Shown: one piece after another, positions 1 through 8,863 of the stretch
Numbering within the stretch: the first letter of the stretch is position 1
How the letters are laid out: each line of letters begins with the position of its first letter
NCBI GenBank assembly: GCA_017437905.1
Contig: JAFRWY010000098.1
Span: 1 to 43,881, forward strand
Length of the DNA: 43,881 bases
Direction: 5' to 3'
From: Eubacterium sp.
GTDB taxonomy: Bacteria; Bacillota; Clostridia; Lachnospirales; Lachnospiraceae
Notes under the pieces: generated by a model
What the model saw: only the letters and a program-made list of their open reading frames with translations
Told to the model about the DNA's origin: nothing
The model's database searches: none
Made by a program: the position numbers and the translations under genes

Positions 1-906
1 CAGTTCCTCCGCGGTTAAGCACCCCGACTGATACAACCTCAGATACTCCTTCGAAACATCCGAATCAAAAATCAAAACGTCATCTGAATTAATGGTTACA
101 TCCACACCCCTTCGATAGAGCTTTGCGATCGGATGGTGAGCCATATCCGGCACCCTTCCCAACAGAACATTACTTGTCGGAGTGATATTCAGCCGGAGCT
201 TCTTTTCGATCAGATAATCCATGACGCTTTCATCCTGTACTGCTGCTATGCCATGCTGCACTTCGTCAAGATGAAGCGCTTCCACGGCGGTAACTATATC
301 CTGGGCCGTGCCCCACTCTCCTACATGCACTTTCAGCACCAGACCATTTTCGGCAGCTTTCTCATAGATCGGAATGAATTTTTCTATCGGCTGCGCCAGC
401 TCGTCACCATATAGGTCAATCGAATAAAACTCCTTATGCCCCCAAAAGTTCGTGAGACAACCCATCAGATAATCGATCGGACAATGCCTTGATAAACCGA
501 TCTGTAATCGCAGTTCTATATCGGGAGCTTGTCTTTCTTTTGCTTCCTGAAATGCATCGATCATTTCCTCGATATCACCATGAAAAAACTCGCCAAGCCC
601 CCATACATCCTCACCGATTTCCAGCACGGTTACACCATCCTGTTTCGCCTGTGCAAATGCGGCTTCGATCAACAGTTTTCTGCCTTCCGGACTGTGAAAA
701 CGATTTCCGATATATCTTCCGCTCCAGGCATCCATTTCGCTCATGGACTTTAAAGGCCCGGAAATGGGCGTGATCACATATCCCGTTTCACGCCGAATAA
801 ACTCCCTGTTACCGCCAAGCACAAAATGGTTGTGCAGATCAGCTTTCGGAAAGCTTCGGATAGCGTCCAAATCTTCACTTTGGAGTGCGTCAGTAAAAGT
901 CATCAT
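1..906 (-). CDS. Adenosine deaminase family protein (3' end outside window)
   Basis: About 302 codons are present; the C-terminus lies beyond the left edge. Family members are metal-dependent TIM-barrel enzymes that deaminate adenosine or related purines. Visible motifs are KADLHNH (metal His25 and His27), KVHVGEWG (equivalent of the HAGE motif), EALHLDEVQHG and TINSDD (equivalent of the catalytic Asp-Asp pair), all in the family order. Two ATG codons stand in tandem at 906 and 901-903; either could be the start, with a weak AGGATT-type ribosome site upstream. It lies 78 bp downstream of the S8 protease gene. A bacterial adenosine deaminase is usually about 330-340 residues, so little is missing. 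Substrate could be adenosine, adenine or another purine; the family is clear, the exact substrate is not. Confidence 0.85.
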   Translation of the reverse strand, partial: MMTFTDALQSEDLDAIRSFPKADLHNHFVLGGNREFIRRETGYVITPISGPLKSMSEMDAWSGRYIGNRFHSPEGRKLLIEAAFAQAKQDGVTVLEIGEDVWGLGEFFHGDIEEMIDAFQEAKERQAPDIELRLQIGLSRHCPIDYLMGCLTNFWGHKEFYSIDLYGDELAQPIEKFIPIYEKAAENGLVLKVHVGEWGTAQDIVTAVEALHLDEVQHGIAAVQDESVMDYLIEKKLRLNITPTSNVLLGRVPDMAHHPIAKLYRRGVDVTINSDDVLIFDSDVSKEYLRLYQSGCLTAEEL

Positions 907-984
907 AATTCCAAATCCTAAATATGAAACAGATCTTTCGATCCATACATTCTCACAAAATGCCTCACCTATCTTTTCCCGTCT

Positions 985-3900
985 TTACGGATTCGTGCAG
1001 TAACCGGCGCTGTTAAACGTGTAGGTCTTTCCGTTGATGACATAGGACTTGTTCTTCGCATACCAACCGGAGGTATCACCGAACCACCAGCCCTTCTTAT
1101 CCTTATGCCAGGAGCCCTTCGGCTGATAGGTCCAGACGCCTCCCCGGTTCAGCCAGTAGTATCCTCTGACCCATTCTTCCTCAGCCATATATCCGTCCGC
1201 CTTGAAATAGTACCATTTGCCGTCGATCTTCTTCCAGGTCTCCTTCAGATAAGAACCATCCGGGAGCTGATACCACCAGCCCTTGCTGTTATGCTTCCAC
1301 CCGGCCTGTGCCTTACCGTCATAGGAACCGTCCTTGCCCAGATACCATCCGCTCCGGTATGCATCCGTCTCAAGATATCCGTCCTTTCCGAAGAAGTACC
1401 ACTCTCCGTCGATCTTCTGCCAGCAGTTCTTCGGGTACCAGCCGGACTCGTCCTGATACCAGCGTCCCTTCTTGTTGGATTTCCACTCCGCCTTATACGG
1501 ACGGCTCTTCGTCCGGAATCCGTCCTTTCCGTACCGGATCCCGTCCGCCCACTCATTTGCGTATGCCTTCTCACCATAGGGTTCAATCACATCCCCATTT
1601 ATTCCGGCGAAGAGATAATCCTTCGTCTCGGAAATGTTCATGCCCATCACGTAACATACGCCCTGATATGCCGTGGTTACGATCATCGATGTGGGACGAT
1701 AGGACAGGATCCGCGACTGCTTTACAAGCTTCTCTCCATCCGCGGATACAAGGTAACTGTCTGTAATAACCCCGCCCGTCTCATCCGTAAAGGTAGGTCC
1801 GAACACAAGCAAACCGTCCTTCGTCATAACTCCGTCAAAATAAGCTTCCGCCCTCTTGGAGATTCCTTCGAAAAGCGATGTTAAATCCATATCCGTTCCT
1901 TCTGACGGAACCTTCCCGTCAAAGGTGATCCTGATACCATTCAGATCGTCTTCGGAAATGATCTTGTTGCCGGGGAAAGCATAAATCGTCCCATCCTCAT
2001 CAGCGCATATACACGGGAAGCATCCTTTTATCTGGATACCGGGATCATTATAATTTGTGATCTGCATTGTCTCCGGATCCACACGTCGAATATACAGGAA
2101 ATGGTTAACCATCTTCGCATTTCCGTAGATTCCCTCCTTTCCGCCGATCAGGTAGATTCCGTATCCGTTGTTGACCAGACCCAGCTGATCTTCCCACTCA
2201 TTTTCATTTGTTATGGTCCAGTTCAGTTTCTTCGTCTCCGGATCAAATACGCCGATCACAGCCTTATTTCCTCTCGGGTTCAGGCCCGTGATCAGAATCT
2301 TTCCGTTCCATGCCGCCACGCCGGAGGAAGGAGAATACTCCGTATCCCTGCATACCTTTTCCCAGGTCTCATTTTCAATCTGATACCGGAACACCGCTGT
2401 TCCGCCATTCAGCATTTCCACAAATGCGTAAATGTATCCGTCCAGTCCGATGATGCCGCGGACATTTCCCTGATAGAAATCCGCATATTCTTCCAATGCC
2501 GCGTCACTGATCTCATACTCTCCGGATCCGGAAATGGTGCTTCCCGGAAGCACAAGTCTCGGCCAGAGTTCCTTGATCTCGCCCAGACGGAAATATCCGT
2601 GACCGGAGCCCTTGTCCGAAGTCACCGTAACAACCTTCTCGCCCGGTTCATAATCCTCCGGAAGTTCCGCCGTGATCTTCTCATCCGTCCAGGACTTCAC
2701 CTGACAGGCTGTTCCGTCCAGGGTAATGGTTCCCTTCTTAGTTCCGAAGAAAAAGCCTTCTGCAGTAAGGGTCTTTCCTTCCAGCTTCACATGCTGCGGA
2801 ACCGGAACCGTTTCCTCAGCGATTGCCTTATCCAGACGGAAGATTCCTCCGGAGAGACATTTGTCGCTGAGATCCTCCACCGGCAGCGTACTTCCGGTCA
2901 CTCTTGCCGCACGCTTTGCCGGGGAATCATCAGGAAATACTGCAGCAAGAACCGCAACTCCCCCCGTGACCAGTGGGGTTGCCATAGAGGTTCCGTCCCA
3001 GCCCTCATAGTTTTCCGTGGCATCATTCAGCCGGAACTGCCGCACATCCAGCGAAGGTACCCATTGTCTGTCCAGCCCTCTTATGGCAGTACTCACAACA
3101 ATCTGCACATCCTTCTTCGAATAGATCAGCGTGCTCGACGGGTAGACAAATGCCATCCTGTTAAGTCCCTTTTTTATGACCACACTATCAGAATCAATCG
3201 TTATGTCCACGCCCTCGGAATCCCGTTCGGAAACGGTATAGGAAAAGCGTCCCTCCGTATCGGAATAAAACTCCAGATATCCCCCTTTACATCCTGTCAG
3301 GTCACTGAATTGCTTTGTAACCAGATTCAGTTCCATGCTTTCCAAATCCTGTGCCTCGGCATGAAGAACCTTCTTTCCGTCTCCGGCTTCCTGTATGGAT
3401 AGTTCCGCGTTTTCTACCGTAAGCCCTAATACCGGATCCGAAACGGTATCCTTTATGGAGTAATCCACGCTGCACTGCTGTCCTTCAAGAGAAAGAATAC
3501 TCGTATACTCCGTAGGTACGCCTGTTCCCATGGGAATCGTGGACCAGATATCCACCCCCGGTGCAAAGACATCCACATCCCGTCTTCCGTAATTGCTGAA
3601 CTCAGCCAGCTTCCCATCGATATCATTTGCACCTACAACAATCGAACTGTCGGGACGTCCGGTAAAGACCGCGGAAATGCAGGTTGTATCCAGATCTGAA
3701 GATTCATTTCCGGACGAGTAAACGGTCACTATCCCCCATCGTTCAGCCTCTTTTGCCATGATGGCACCTGAAAGACTTTCCATCTCGCCACCGAAGGAAT
3801 TATTCGTAACAACTACATTTACGCCCGCCTTCTTTGCAGTGATAACATACTGATATCCCCGAACGACGGCATCCGAAGCGATATATCCCTTTGAATTACC

Positions 3901-4824
3901 GACCTTTATGGCCATGATCTTTGCACCGGACGTAACTCCGCTGACGCCCTGTCCGTTCCATTCTCCTGCCACGATCCCGGCACAATGTGTCCCGTGTCCG
4001 GCATCATCCATGGGATCCGCCGTATCATAGGGTTTCCCCTCCATGGTGATCCCGACGCTGTTGTAGCCATAGGTTCCTCCCCCCAGCTGCGTCAGTTCCG
4101 GATAGGCAAGTCCCTGGTTCCACATCACATTTCTGAGGTCCTCATGGGTATAGTCCACGCCGGTATCAACAATGGCAACCACCTGTTCGTCGGTGGGCAC
4201 CGGCGGAGTGGGCGTATCCCCGCTGTAAGTATTCCAGCCGTCCGCACCGATTCCGTACGTAGTCGTTTCGCCCCATTGCCGGTCGGAGTAATCTGCGGAC
4301 TGAACCGAATGGATATAGTTCGGCTCTGCATAAAGCACATCCTCCCGCGCCTCCAGTTCAGCGATCAGTTCTGCCGTCGTAAGATTCTCCGAACGTACCA
4401 GCGTGATCACCCCGGGAAGCGGATCCTCCGCCTCAGATTCCTCTGTCACAAGATCCGATGCCGCATTCCCGGAAGTCTCCGCTTCCGCCACGAAGCCGGC
4501 ATTCTCCACCAGAAGAATTGCATCCGCCTGATCCACATAGCGTTCTTCTTCCAGTACAGTCTCCGTCTCCTGTTTAACTTCCTCTTCCTCATCTGTTGTA
4601 AGGACTGTGTCCGCAGCCTGATCAAAAGACTCCGTTTCCGCCGCCTTGTAGCAGACGATGGCTTCCCCCTCCACATAGTTTGCGGATTCGGGAATTTCCA
4701 CCGCCTTCACGGTTTCTTCTCCCGCCACTTCTTTTGCATCCGCCGGCATATAGCCTGTCAACACTCCTGCGGTCATCATTGCCGCAAGAAACAGCGCCGT
4801 CATTCTTCTCTTCTTCATTTTCAT
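985..4824 (-). CDS. Secreted subtilisin-like (S8) serine protease with cell-wall-binding repeats
   Basis: A 1279-residue exported protease. Order: signal peptide (1-30, ending ADAKE), acidic propeptide-like region (about 40-180), S8 catalytic domain with D220 in VAIVDTGVD, H277 in GHGTHCAG, oxyanion N373 in SSGNES and S613 in GTSMATP, then an IPT/TIG-like segment (about 690-770), a long region resembling a Kelch-type propeller, and a Trp/Tyr/Gly-rich C-terminus with several GW-type (CW_binding_1) repeats of the W-Y/F-F-KxDGY type. It is probably anchored to the cell wall and degrades extracellular protein. About 150 residues (445-600), rich in beta-strand-like sequence, are inserted between the APGVDIW segment and the catalytic Ser, much longer than in subtilisin. 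The GCGGGG ribosome site is closer to the right distance for the Met at 4818, so the true start may be two codons in. Confidence 0.9.
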   Translation of the reverse strand: MKMKKRRMTALFLAAMMTAGVLTGYMPADAKEVAGEETVKAVEIPESANYVEGEAIVCYKAAETESFDQAADTVLTTDEEEEVKQETETVLEEERYVDQADAILLVENAGFVAEAETSGNAASDLVTEESEAEDPLPGVITLVRSENLTTAELIAELEAREDVLYAEPNYIHSVQSADYSDRQWGETTTYGIGADGWNTYSGDTPTPPVPTDEQVVAIVDTGVDYTHEDLRNVMWNQGLAYPELTQLGGGTYGYNSVGITMEGKPYDTADPMDDAGHGTHCAGIVAGEWNGQGVSGVTSGAKIMAIKVGNSKGYIASDAVVRGYQYVITAKKAGVNVVVTNNSFGGEMESLSGAIMAKEAERWGIVTVYSSGNESSDLDTTCISAVFTGRPDSSIVVGANDIDGKLAEFSNYGRRDVDVFAPGVDIWSTIPMGTGVPTEYTSILSLEGQQCSVDYSIKDTVSDPVLGLTVENAELSIQEAGDGKKVLHAEAQDLESMELNLVTKQFSDLTGCKGGYLEFYSDTEGRFSYTVSERDSEGVDITIDSDSVVIKKGLNRMAFVYPSSTLIYSKKDVQIVVSTAIRGLDRQWVPSLDVRQFRLNDATENYEGWDGTSMATPLVTGGVAVLAAVFPDDSPAKRAARVTGSTLPVEDLSDKCLSGGIFRLDKAIAEETVPVPQHVKLEGKTLTAEGFFFGTKKGTITLDGTACQVKSWTDEKITAELPEDYEPGEKVVTVTSDKGSGHGYFRLGEIKELWPRLVLPGSTISGSGEYEISDAALEEYADFYQGNVRGIIGLDGYIYAFVEMLNGGTAVFRYQIENETWEKVCRDTEYSPSSGVAAWNGKILITGLNPRGNKAVIGVFDPETKKLNWTITNENEWEDQLGLVNNGYGIYLIGGKEGIYGNAKMVNHFLYIRRVDPETMQITNYNDPGIQIKGCFPCICADEDGTIYAFPGNKIISEDDLNGIRITFDGKVPSEGTDMDLTSLFEGISKRAEAYFDGVMTKDGLLVFGPTFTDETGGVITDSYLVSADGEKLVKQSRILSYRPTSMIVTTAYQGVCYVMGMNISETKDYLFAGINGDVIEPYGEKAYANEWADGIRYGKDGFRTKSRPYKAEWKSNKKGRWYQDESGWYPKNCWQKIDGEWYFFGKDGYLETDAYRSGWYLGKDGSYDGKAQAGWKHNSKGWWYQLPDGSYLKETWKKIDGKWYYFKADGYMAEEEWVRGYYWLNRGGVWTYQPKGSWHKDKKGWWFGDTSGWYAKNKSYVINGKTYTFNSAGYCTNP

Positions 4825-4912
4825 ACCCCGCTTTTCTTACACATCAAAGGTTTCCGTATTTAAATCACAATAATGCCTTCCTTTTGATGCCCCCTGCCGG
4901 CCTCTTTTCAGA

Positions 4913-5170
4913 CTATTTATGAATATACAACCGTGTCATTTCCGGCTCGTCATCTCCCTGGGCCATACAGTAAAACTCCCATCCGTAACGTTCATAGAAG
5001 TTCGTATGATCCGTCACAAGATAGATCGGAGAGATTCCCTTCGCCCTCTGGTCCTCTACCGCAAGGTCCAGCAACTTTCCCGCGATCCCCCGGCATCGGT
5101 ACGCTTCTTCCGTATATACGGCACACACATTCGGTGCCAGATCCTTCCGGACCCAGTTTCCTTTCTTTGA
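4913..5170 (-). pseudogene. GNAT acetyltransferase remnant (C-terminal half only)
   Basis: The reading frame encodes the C-terminal half of a GNAT N-acetyltransferase. WVRKDLAPNVCAVYT is followed by a YRCRGIAGKLL acetyl-CoA-binding loop (equivalent of R/Q-x-x-G-x-G/A) and by TDHTNFYERYGWEFY. The usual first 70-80 residues are missing. Upstream the frame stays open only to a TAA at 5198-5200, inside the terminator hairpin of the preceding gene, and there is no ATG and no ribosome site. A GTG at 5128 could start a 71-residue peptide, but it would lack half of the fold. A deletion that joined the terminator to the middle of the gene is the simplest explanation. It is probably not functional. Confidence 0.65.
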
Positions 5171-5175
5171 CGTTG

Positions 5176-5199
5176 AAAAGCCGGAGAAATCCGGCTTTT
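5176..5199 (-). terminator. Rho-independent terminator after the histidine phosphatase
   Basis: AAAAGCCGG and CCGGCTTTT form perfect 9-bp arms around a 6-base loop, and the stem end supplies the T run. It lies 30 bp after the stop of the phosphatase gene and abuts the GNAT remnant. Confidence 0.8.
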
Positions 5200-5229
5200 A
5201 TCATTTATGTATTGTCCTGTTGCCTTTGC

Positions 5230-5778
5230 TTATGAAAATGTGTACTCTTTCAGTTCACAGTTTTTGATCCCGAAATCCCCATACGCTTCATTTGTCATAT
5301 CATAAAAATACGAATTGACCACCCGGACTATGCCGTTATGGGCTACGATCAGGTAGATCCTGTCATCCTTCGAAAGGTCATCCAGAAGATTATAGATCCT
5401 CTGTGCCAGCCGGAGCATGGATTCCCCGCCTTCATAGGATGTTACGAAATTCCTCTTATCTGCGCGGAACACCTCTCCGTTCCTCGGTGTTCCTTCGTAC
5501 TTGCCGAAATTCTGCTCCCGAAGCCGCTCCTCCGGCCGGAGGGGAAGTCCGGTGATCTCAGCCACATGCTTTGCTGTATCATATGCTCTGGAAAGCGGAG
5601 ATGCGAGGATCTGATCGATGCGGATCTCTCCCGCCTCCAGCTTCTCCCGGATCATTTGTCCGAGAAGTACGGCCTGCTCATGCCCCTTTGGTGTGAGCCC
5701 GATGTCCGTAGCACCGCAGATCTTGTTCTCCACATTCCAGAATGTCTCTCCGTGTCTTGTGAAATAAAGCGATTTCAT
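5230..5778 (-). CDS. Histidine phosphatase family protein (phosphoglycerate mutase-like)
   Basis: A 182-residue protein of the histidine phosphatase superfamily. The N-terminal FTRHGETFWN carries the RHG motif (Arg8, phospho-acceptor His9); ASPLSRAYDTA holds the second conserved Arg; LIVAHNGIVRVV holds the second catalytic His. The size fits the small cobC/GpmB-like branch, which are phosphatases of small phosphorylated metabolites rather than true glycolytic mutases; the substrate cannot be read from sequence. It overlaps the upstream membrane-protein gene by 4 bp (ATGA), so the two are translationally coupled. A strong hairpin terminator follows. Confidence 0.88.
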   Translation of the reverse strand: MKSLYFTRHGETFWNVENKICGATDIGLTPKGHEQAVLLGQMIREKLEAGEIRIDQILASPLSRAYDTAKHVAEITGLPLRPEERLREQNFGKYEGTPRNGEVFRADKRNFVTSYEGGESMLRLAQRIYNLLDDLSKDDRIYLIVAHNGIVRVVNSYFYDMTNEAYGDFGIKNCELKEYTFS

Positions 5779-6119
5779 GCCTCTTTGCCTCTCTGTTCCT
5801 TCTTCTTTTCCCTGTCGATCATAATCGATGAAACCACCGCATATATGACCACAAGGCTGAGGATGACGAACTCTGCGATCAGAAAGAGTTTCATCTTCGT
5901 AAGCGTAAAAAATCCCAGCATCAGAAACTGGATCCCGATCATTACGAACACGATCCCCGACTGGATGTAATACGGCTTCTTGTTCATCGTCCGCCGCTCT
6001 TCCTCATTTGCATACAGCCATGCATTATTGAGTAGCTTCCCCTTCTGCAGCAACTGGGTGATCCCCAGCAGGACAAGCCCCGCAGTGATCACAAAGAAAA
6101 TGATACCGGCTGCAACCAT
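5775..6119 (-). CDS. Small membrane protein, DUF3784-like
   Basis: A 114-residue protein with three hydrophobic segments (about 4-24, 53-72 and 79-97) and a conserved-looking polar loop KLLNNAWLYANEEERR between the first two. That spacing resembles the DUF3784 family of small Firmicutes membrane proteins; the assignment is tentative and no function is known for the family. The ATG at 6119 is preceded by GGAAG close by and by a stronger AAGGAGG farther away. It is the first gene of a two-gene operon with the histidine phosphatase. Confidence 0.65.
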   Translation of the reverse strand: MVAAGIIFFVITAGLVLLGITQLLQKGKLLNNAWLYANEEERRTMNKKPYYIQSGIVFVMIGIQFLMLGFFTLTKMKLFLIAEFVILSLVVIYAVVSSIMIDREKKKEQRGKEA

Positions 6120-6148
6120 ATTTCTTCCGTAACCTCCTTCCGGATTCA

Positions 6149-6166
6149 GGTCTCGCTCGCGAGACC
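6149..6166. repeat. Perfect short hairpin in the intergenic region
   Basis: GGTCTCG and CGAGACC form 7-bp arms around CTCG, in the gap between the end of the LysR gene and the DUF3784-like gene. No T run follows on either strand, so it is not a classical terminator. The rest of this 190-bp gap is rich in variants of GATTC(T)CG/CGGATC but shows no clear promoter. Confidence 0.5.
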
Positions 6167-6309
6167 CGGCACGAGATTCGGGTCGGCTTTTGCTGACAGA
6201 ATTCCGATCCGAGATTTTATAACAGTATGATTGTATCAGAGTTTCTTCCGTGTTTCCACAAGAATCCGATCTGATTCTCGATTTTCATAGACTACCGGGA
6301 TCCGGGATT

Positions 6310-7188
6310 CTATATCAGTATGTTCACCAGTTCCTCCAGTGCAGCGCCCCTGTGTTTATTTTTATGGATAAAAACCTGCGAGAAGATGGGGAACTCACTT
6401 CCGGCCCAGTCGATCCGGCAAAGGCTTCCTTCCTTCGCCTCCCGGATAGCCACCATGTCCGGTATAAAGGCCACCCCCAGCCCGTTGGCCGCGAACTGCT
6501 TCAGGATCTCCTTGCTTCCGGTCTCGATGGCGATATTCGGTACGACCCGGTGCTTCGCCAGCGCTTCCAGCAGCATCTGCCGGAAGTTACAGATATGGGA
6601 CGTAAGAAGAAGCGGTACGCCCTCCAGGTCCTTCTCGGTCACCTTCCGCTTCTTTGCCAGCGGATGTTCCGGTTTCGCGTAGAACCCCATCGTCTCCGGC
6701 TTCTTTCCCAGCATACTGAGATCCGGAAGCGTGATAAAAGGATTCAGCGTATAAACGATATCCAGTTTCCCGTTTCGGAGCATCCCCGGAAATGTATCAT
6801 GATCCACAAATTCCAGCCTAAGATCCACCTTGGGACAACGTTTCCGGTATTCCGACAGAATGTCCGGAAGTACGGTATAGCAAAGCGACTCGGATACTCC
6901 CAGTTTCAGGACACCGGCGGGTTCCTTTTCCGTCGGAACCTCCATCAGGATCTCTCTCTCCAGCTGCTGCATCCTCTGTGCATACGCCAGCAGCTTCTCC
7001 CCCTCCGGAGTCAGCACCACGCTCTTCCCCAATCGCTCAAAGAGAAGGCAGCCCAGTTCCTCCTCCAGCTGCTTGATCTGCGTTGTCACCGTGGACTGGG
7101 CGTATCCCAGGGTATTTGCCGCAGCCGTAAAGCTCATTGCCTCGGAAACCTTTATAAATGTTTCCAGTTGTATGATCGTCATAGGCAT
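6310..7188 (-). CDS. LysR family transcriptional regulator
   Basis: A 292-residue LTTR. The N-terminal winged helix-turn-helix is typical: LETFIKVSEAMSFTAAANTL, then AQSTVTTQIKQLEEELG and LFERLGKSVVLTPEGE. The remainder (about 90-292) is a periplasmic-binding-protein-like effector domain, with a LKLGVSESL segment at its start. It is divergently oriented from the DinB-like gene with a 123-bp gap, the usual layout for a LysR protein and its target. The effector is unknown. Confidence 0.92.
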   Translation of the reverse strand: MPMTIIQLETFIKVSEAMSFTAAANTLGYAQSTVTTQIKQLEEELGCLLFERLGKSVVLTPEGEKLLAYAQRMQQLEREILMEVPTEKEPAGVLKLGVSESLCYTVLPDILSEYRKRCPKVDLRLEFVDHDTFPGMLRNGKLDIVYTLNPFITLPDLSMLGKKPETMGFYAKPEHPLAKKRKVTEKDLEGVPLLLTSHICNFRQMLLEALAKHRVVPNIAIETGSKEILKQFAANGLGVAFIPDMVAIREAKEGSLCRIDWAGSEFPIFSQVFIHKNKHRGAALEELVNILI

Positions 7189-7230
7189 CTCCCATCATAT
7201 ATTTTGAACGTTGCAATCATTTATTTCAAT

Positions 7231-7259
7231 TTTACTGATGCATTATTCAGTGTTATTAT
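7231..7259 (+). promoter_or_regulatory. Candidate promoter and LysR-type dyad for the DinB-like gene
   Basis: A -10 box TATTAT at 7254-7259 lies 17 bp from a -35-like TTTACT at 7231-7236. A short dyad (ACTGA at 7234-7238, TCAGT at 7247-7251) fills the spacer, where an LTTR could bind. The -35 match is modest, so the call is tentative. Confidence 0.4.
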
Positions 7260-7311
7260 ACAGTCACAGCAAAGAAAAAACAATCACATTTTCAAAACCG
7301 GGAGGTGCATT

Positions 7312-7839
7312 ATGAACATACTTGTTAATGTCATCAAAGATACCGTGGTCCCGAATTTTCTGAATATCCGGACCTCCATCCGGGCCTATGACCGGGACGC
7401 TCTCTGCTGCGGAGCCCCCTGCTGGCGCTGGGCTTATCACGCGCTGCATTCGGCCGACAAATGGTTCATCAATCCCTATGATTATGAAGAGCCGGAATTC
7501 CACGAAGAAGGAATGGATAATCCCGACAATCCCACAGGCGTGGTTCTCTCCGATGAACAGCTTCTCGCCTATCTCGATCAGATTGAGGCGAAAACCCTTG
7601 CCTATCTGGATTCCCTGACGGATGATATGCTTTCGGAAAAACCGGAAAACTGCCCGTACACAAGGATGGAGCTTGCGCTCAGGCAGTATCGGCACCTGTC
7701 CTTCCACACCGGCATGCTGAACGGCCAGACTGCATTGGCAACCGGACAGTTCCCCATGTGGGTGTCACAGACAGACAAATATGTTGATGACGGAATCCTC
7801 TTCGGACGCTACCGGAAGGGACAGGTTACCGCAAAATGA
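7312..7839 (+). CDS. DinB-like (YfiT-fold) protein
   Basis: A 175-residue protein starting at the ATG behind a strong GGGAGGTG ribosome site; reading upstream of that ATG only runs back antisense through the LysR gene. The His-containing helices fit the DinB/YfiT metal-binding four-helix fold: YHALHSADKWF near residue 43 and RHLSFHTGMLNG near residue 127, with a YLDSLTDDML stretch between. DinB-superfamily proteins include thiol S-transferases, but the substrate here is unknown. It is one of only two genes on the plus strand, divergent from the LysR regulator that probably controls it. Confidence 0.7.
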   Translation: MNILVNVIKDTVVPNFLNIRTSIRAYDRDALCCGAPCWRWAYHALHSADKWFINPYDYEEPEFHEEGMDNPDNPTGVVLSDEQLLAYLDQIEAKTLAYLDSLTDDMLSEKPENCPYTRMELALRQYRHLSFHTGMLNGQTALATGQFPMWVSQTDKYVDDGILFGRYRKGQVTAK

Positions 7840-7844
7840 AAAAT

Positions 7845-7886
7845 GATCCCGGGGATGACTGTTATCCGGCCCCGGGATCTCTTTTG
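7845..7886. terminator. Bidirectional terminator between the DinB-like gene and surE
   Basis: GATCCCGGGG (7845-7854) and CCCCGGGATC (7870-7879) form perfect 10-bp arms. TCTTTTG follows on the plus strand, and the minus strand reads ATTTTTCATTTT after the stem, so it can serve both convergent genes. Confidence 0.8.
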
Positions 7887-7913
7887 ATCTATACATTACA
7901 AATGACGTTCGGA

Positions 7914-8639
7914 TCACTCAGTGATCCCGACATTGTTCACCACGCTTACAGACACATATTTATGGATCAGCGCGTACATGTCGCTTCCCTCTTCCGCCTG
8001 TTCACTGTACTGTCCGTCTACCGCAACGCGGACGCCGCCGTTCGGAAGCTTCTCCACTTCCTTGTATGCATCGGTGTAGAATTCGCTTCGGGAAACCGTC
8101 AGGTTCCGGAGAACGCCGTTGCATTCGGACAGCAGACACCCTGGAAAGTTCACATTATGGATCCGTCCGTATTCAAGCGGTGTATCTATCAGTTCCCTGA
8201 GCAGTTCCGGGAGATACCGGTCTGTCACCTCATGACATTCCACTGCCTGTTCCGACAGCGCTATGGCATGCCATCCCTGGAAGGCTGCTTCAAATGCAGC
8301 GCCGCAGGTTCCCGAATACTGGATATCTGTAGCGGAATTGTATCCGAAATTGATTCCCGAAAGAACAAGGGCCGGCTTCTCCGGCATCACAAAAAGGCCG
8401 CCGACACGGACACAGTCCCCGGGGGTACCGCTGCAGGTAAAAGCTTTTACGCCTTCCTCCGGATAAGCATGCGGATAGATATCCATGGAGTTACGGATGT
8501 TGATGCTGTGCGAGGATGCACTCCGCTGGCCGTCGGGTGCCACGACCCATACCTCTCCGAACTCTTTGGCAGCACGGACCAGGCGAAGAAGACCGTCGGA
8601 ATCGATGCCGTCATCATTTGTCACCAGGATCAGACTCAT
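7914..8639 (-). CDS. surE: 5'/3'-nucleotidase SurE
   Basis: A 241-residue SurE, a metal-dependent acid phosphatase acting on nucleoside monophosphates. The signature is clear: ILVTNDDGIDSDG at the N-terminus (Asp8, Asp9 metal ligands), SASSHSI, CSGTPGDCVRVG and VLSGINFGYN. The ATG at 8639 is chosen because GGAGGAAAG precedes it and because the family begins at this point; the frame is open for another 49 codons upstream but that stretch covers the promoter. It is monocistronic, with its own strong promoter and a terminator shared with the convergent DinB-like gene. Confidence 0.93.
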   Translation of the reverse strand: MSLILVTNDDGIDSDGLLRLVRAAKEFGEVWVVAPDGQRSASSHSINIRNSMDIYPHAYPEEGVKAFTCSGTPGDCVRVGGLFVMPEKPALVLSGINFGYNSATDIQYSGTCGAAFEAAFQGWHAIALSEQAVECHEVTDRYLPELLRELIDTPLEYGRIHNVNFPGCLLSECNGVLRNLTVSRSEFYTDAYKEVEKLPNGGVRVAVDGQYSEQAEEGSDMYALIHKYVSVSVVNNVGITE

Positions 8640-8676
8640 TTTTTCTTTCCTCCGTTTCACATACAAGTCTCGTATT

Positions 8677-8699
8677 ACCCGCCACCTGAGAGGCGGGGT
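8677..8699 (-). other. Hairpin in the surE 5' untranslated region
   Basis: CCCGCC (8678-8683) and GGCGGG (8692-8697) pair around an 8-base loop between the promoter and the ribosome site. No known riboswitch consensus is recognised; it may only stabilise the mRNA. Confidence 0.4.
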
Positions 8700-8721
8700 C
8701 TTCTCCCACTGAGATGAAGAT

Positions 8722-8750
8722 ATTATACCCGTACAGAAGGAATAGTGCAA
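8722..8750 (-). promoter_or_regulatory. Strong sigma-A promoter of surE
   Basis: TTGCAC (8745-8750) and TATAAT (8722-8727), read on the minus strand, are separated by exactly 17 bp. The start codon is about 83 bp downstream of the -10. Confidence 0.8.
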
Positions 8751-8786
8751 GGTTACTGCACAGGACCGCCGGAAAGGATACATCAA

Positions 8787-8816
8787 AAAGGGGATGGCAC
8801 GTTCGCCATCCCCTTT
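8787..8816 (-). terminator. Terminator of the metY-cysK unit
   Basis: AAAGGGGATGGC and GCCATCCCCTTT form 12-bp arms around a 6-base loop. The T run continues beyond the stem on the minus strand. It lies 47 bp after the cysK stop. Confidence 0.9.
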
Positions 8817-8863
8817 CAGTACATTTTACAGGAGGGTATCTGTAACGGGTTGTTACAGTAAGC

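Noticed and set aside
6250-7311. A 5' extension of the DinB-like gene
   Set aside because: The frame is open but runs antisense through the LysR gene; the strong GGGAGGTG site fixes the start at 7312.
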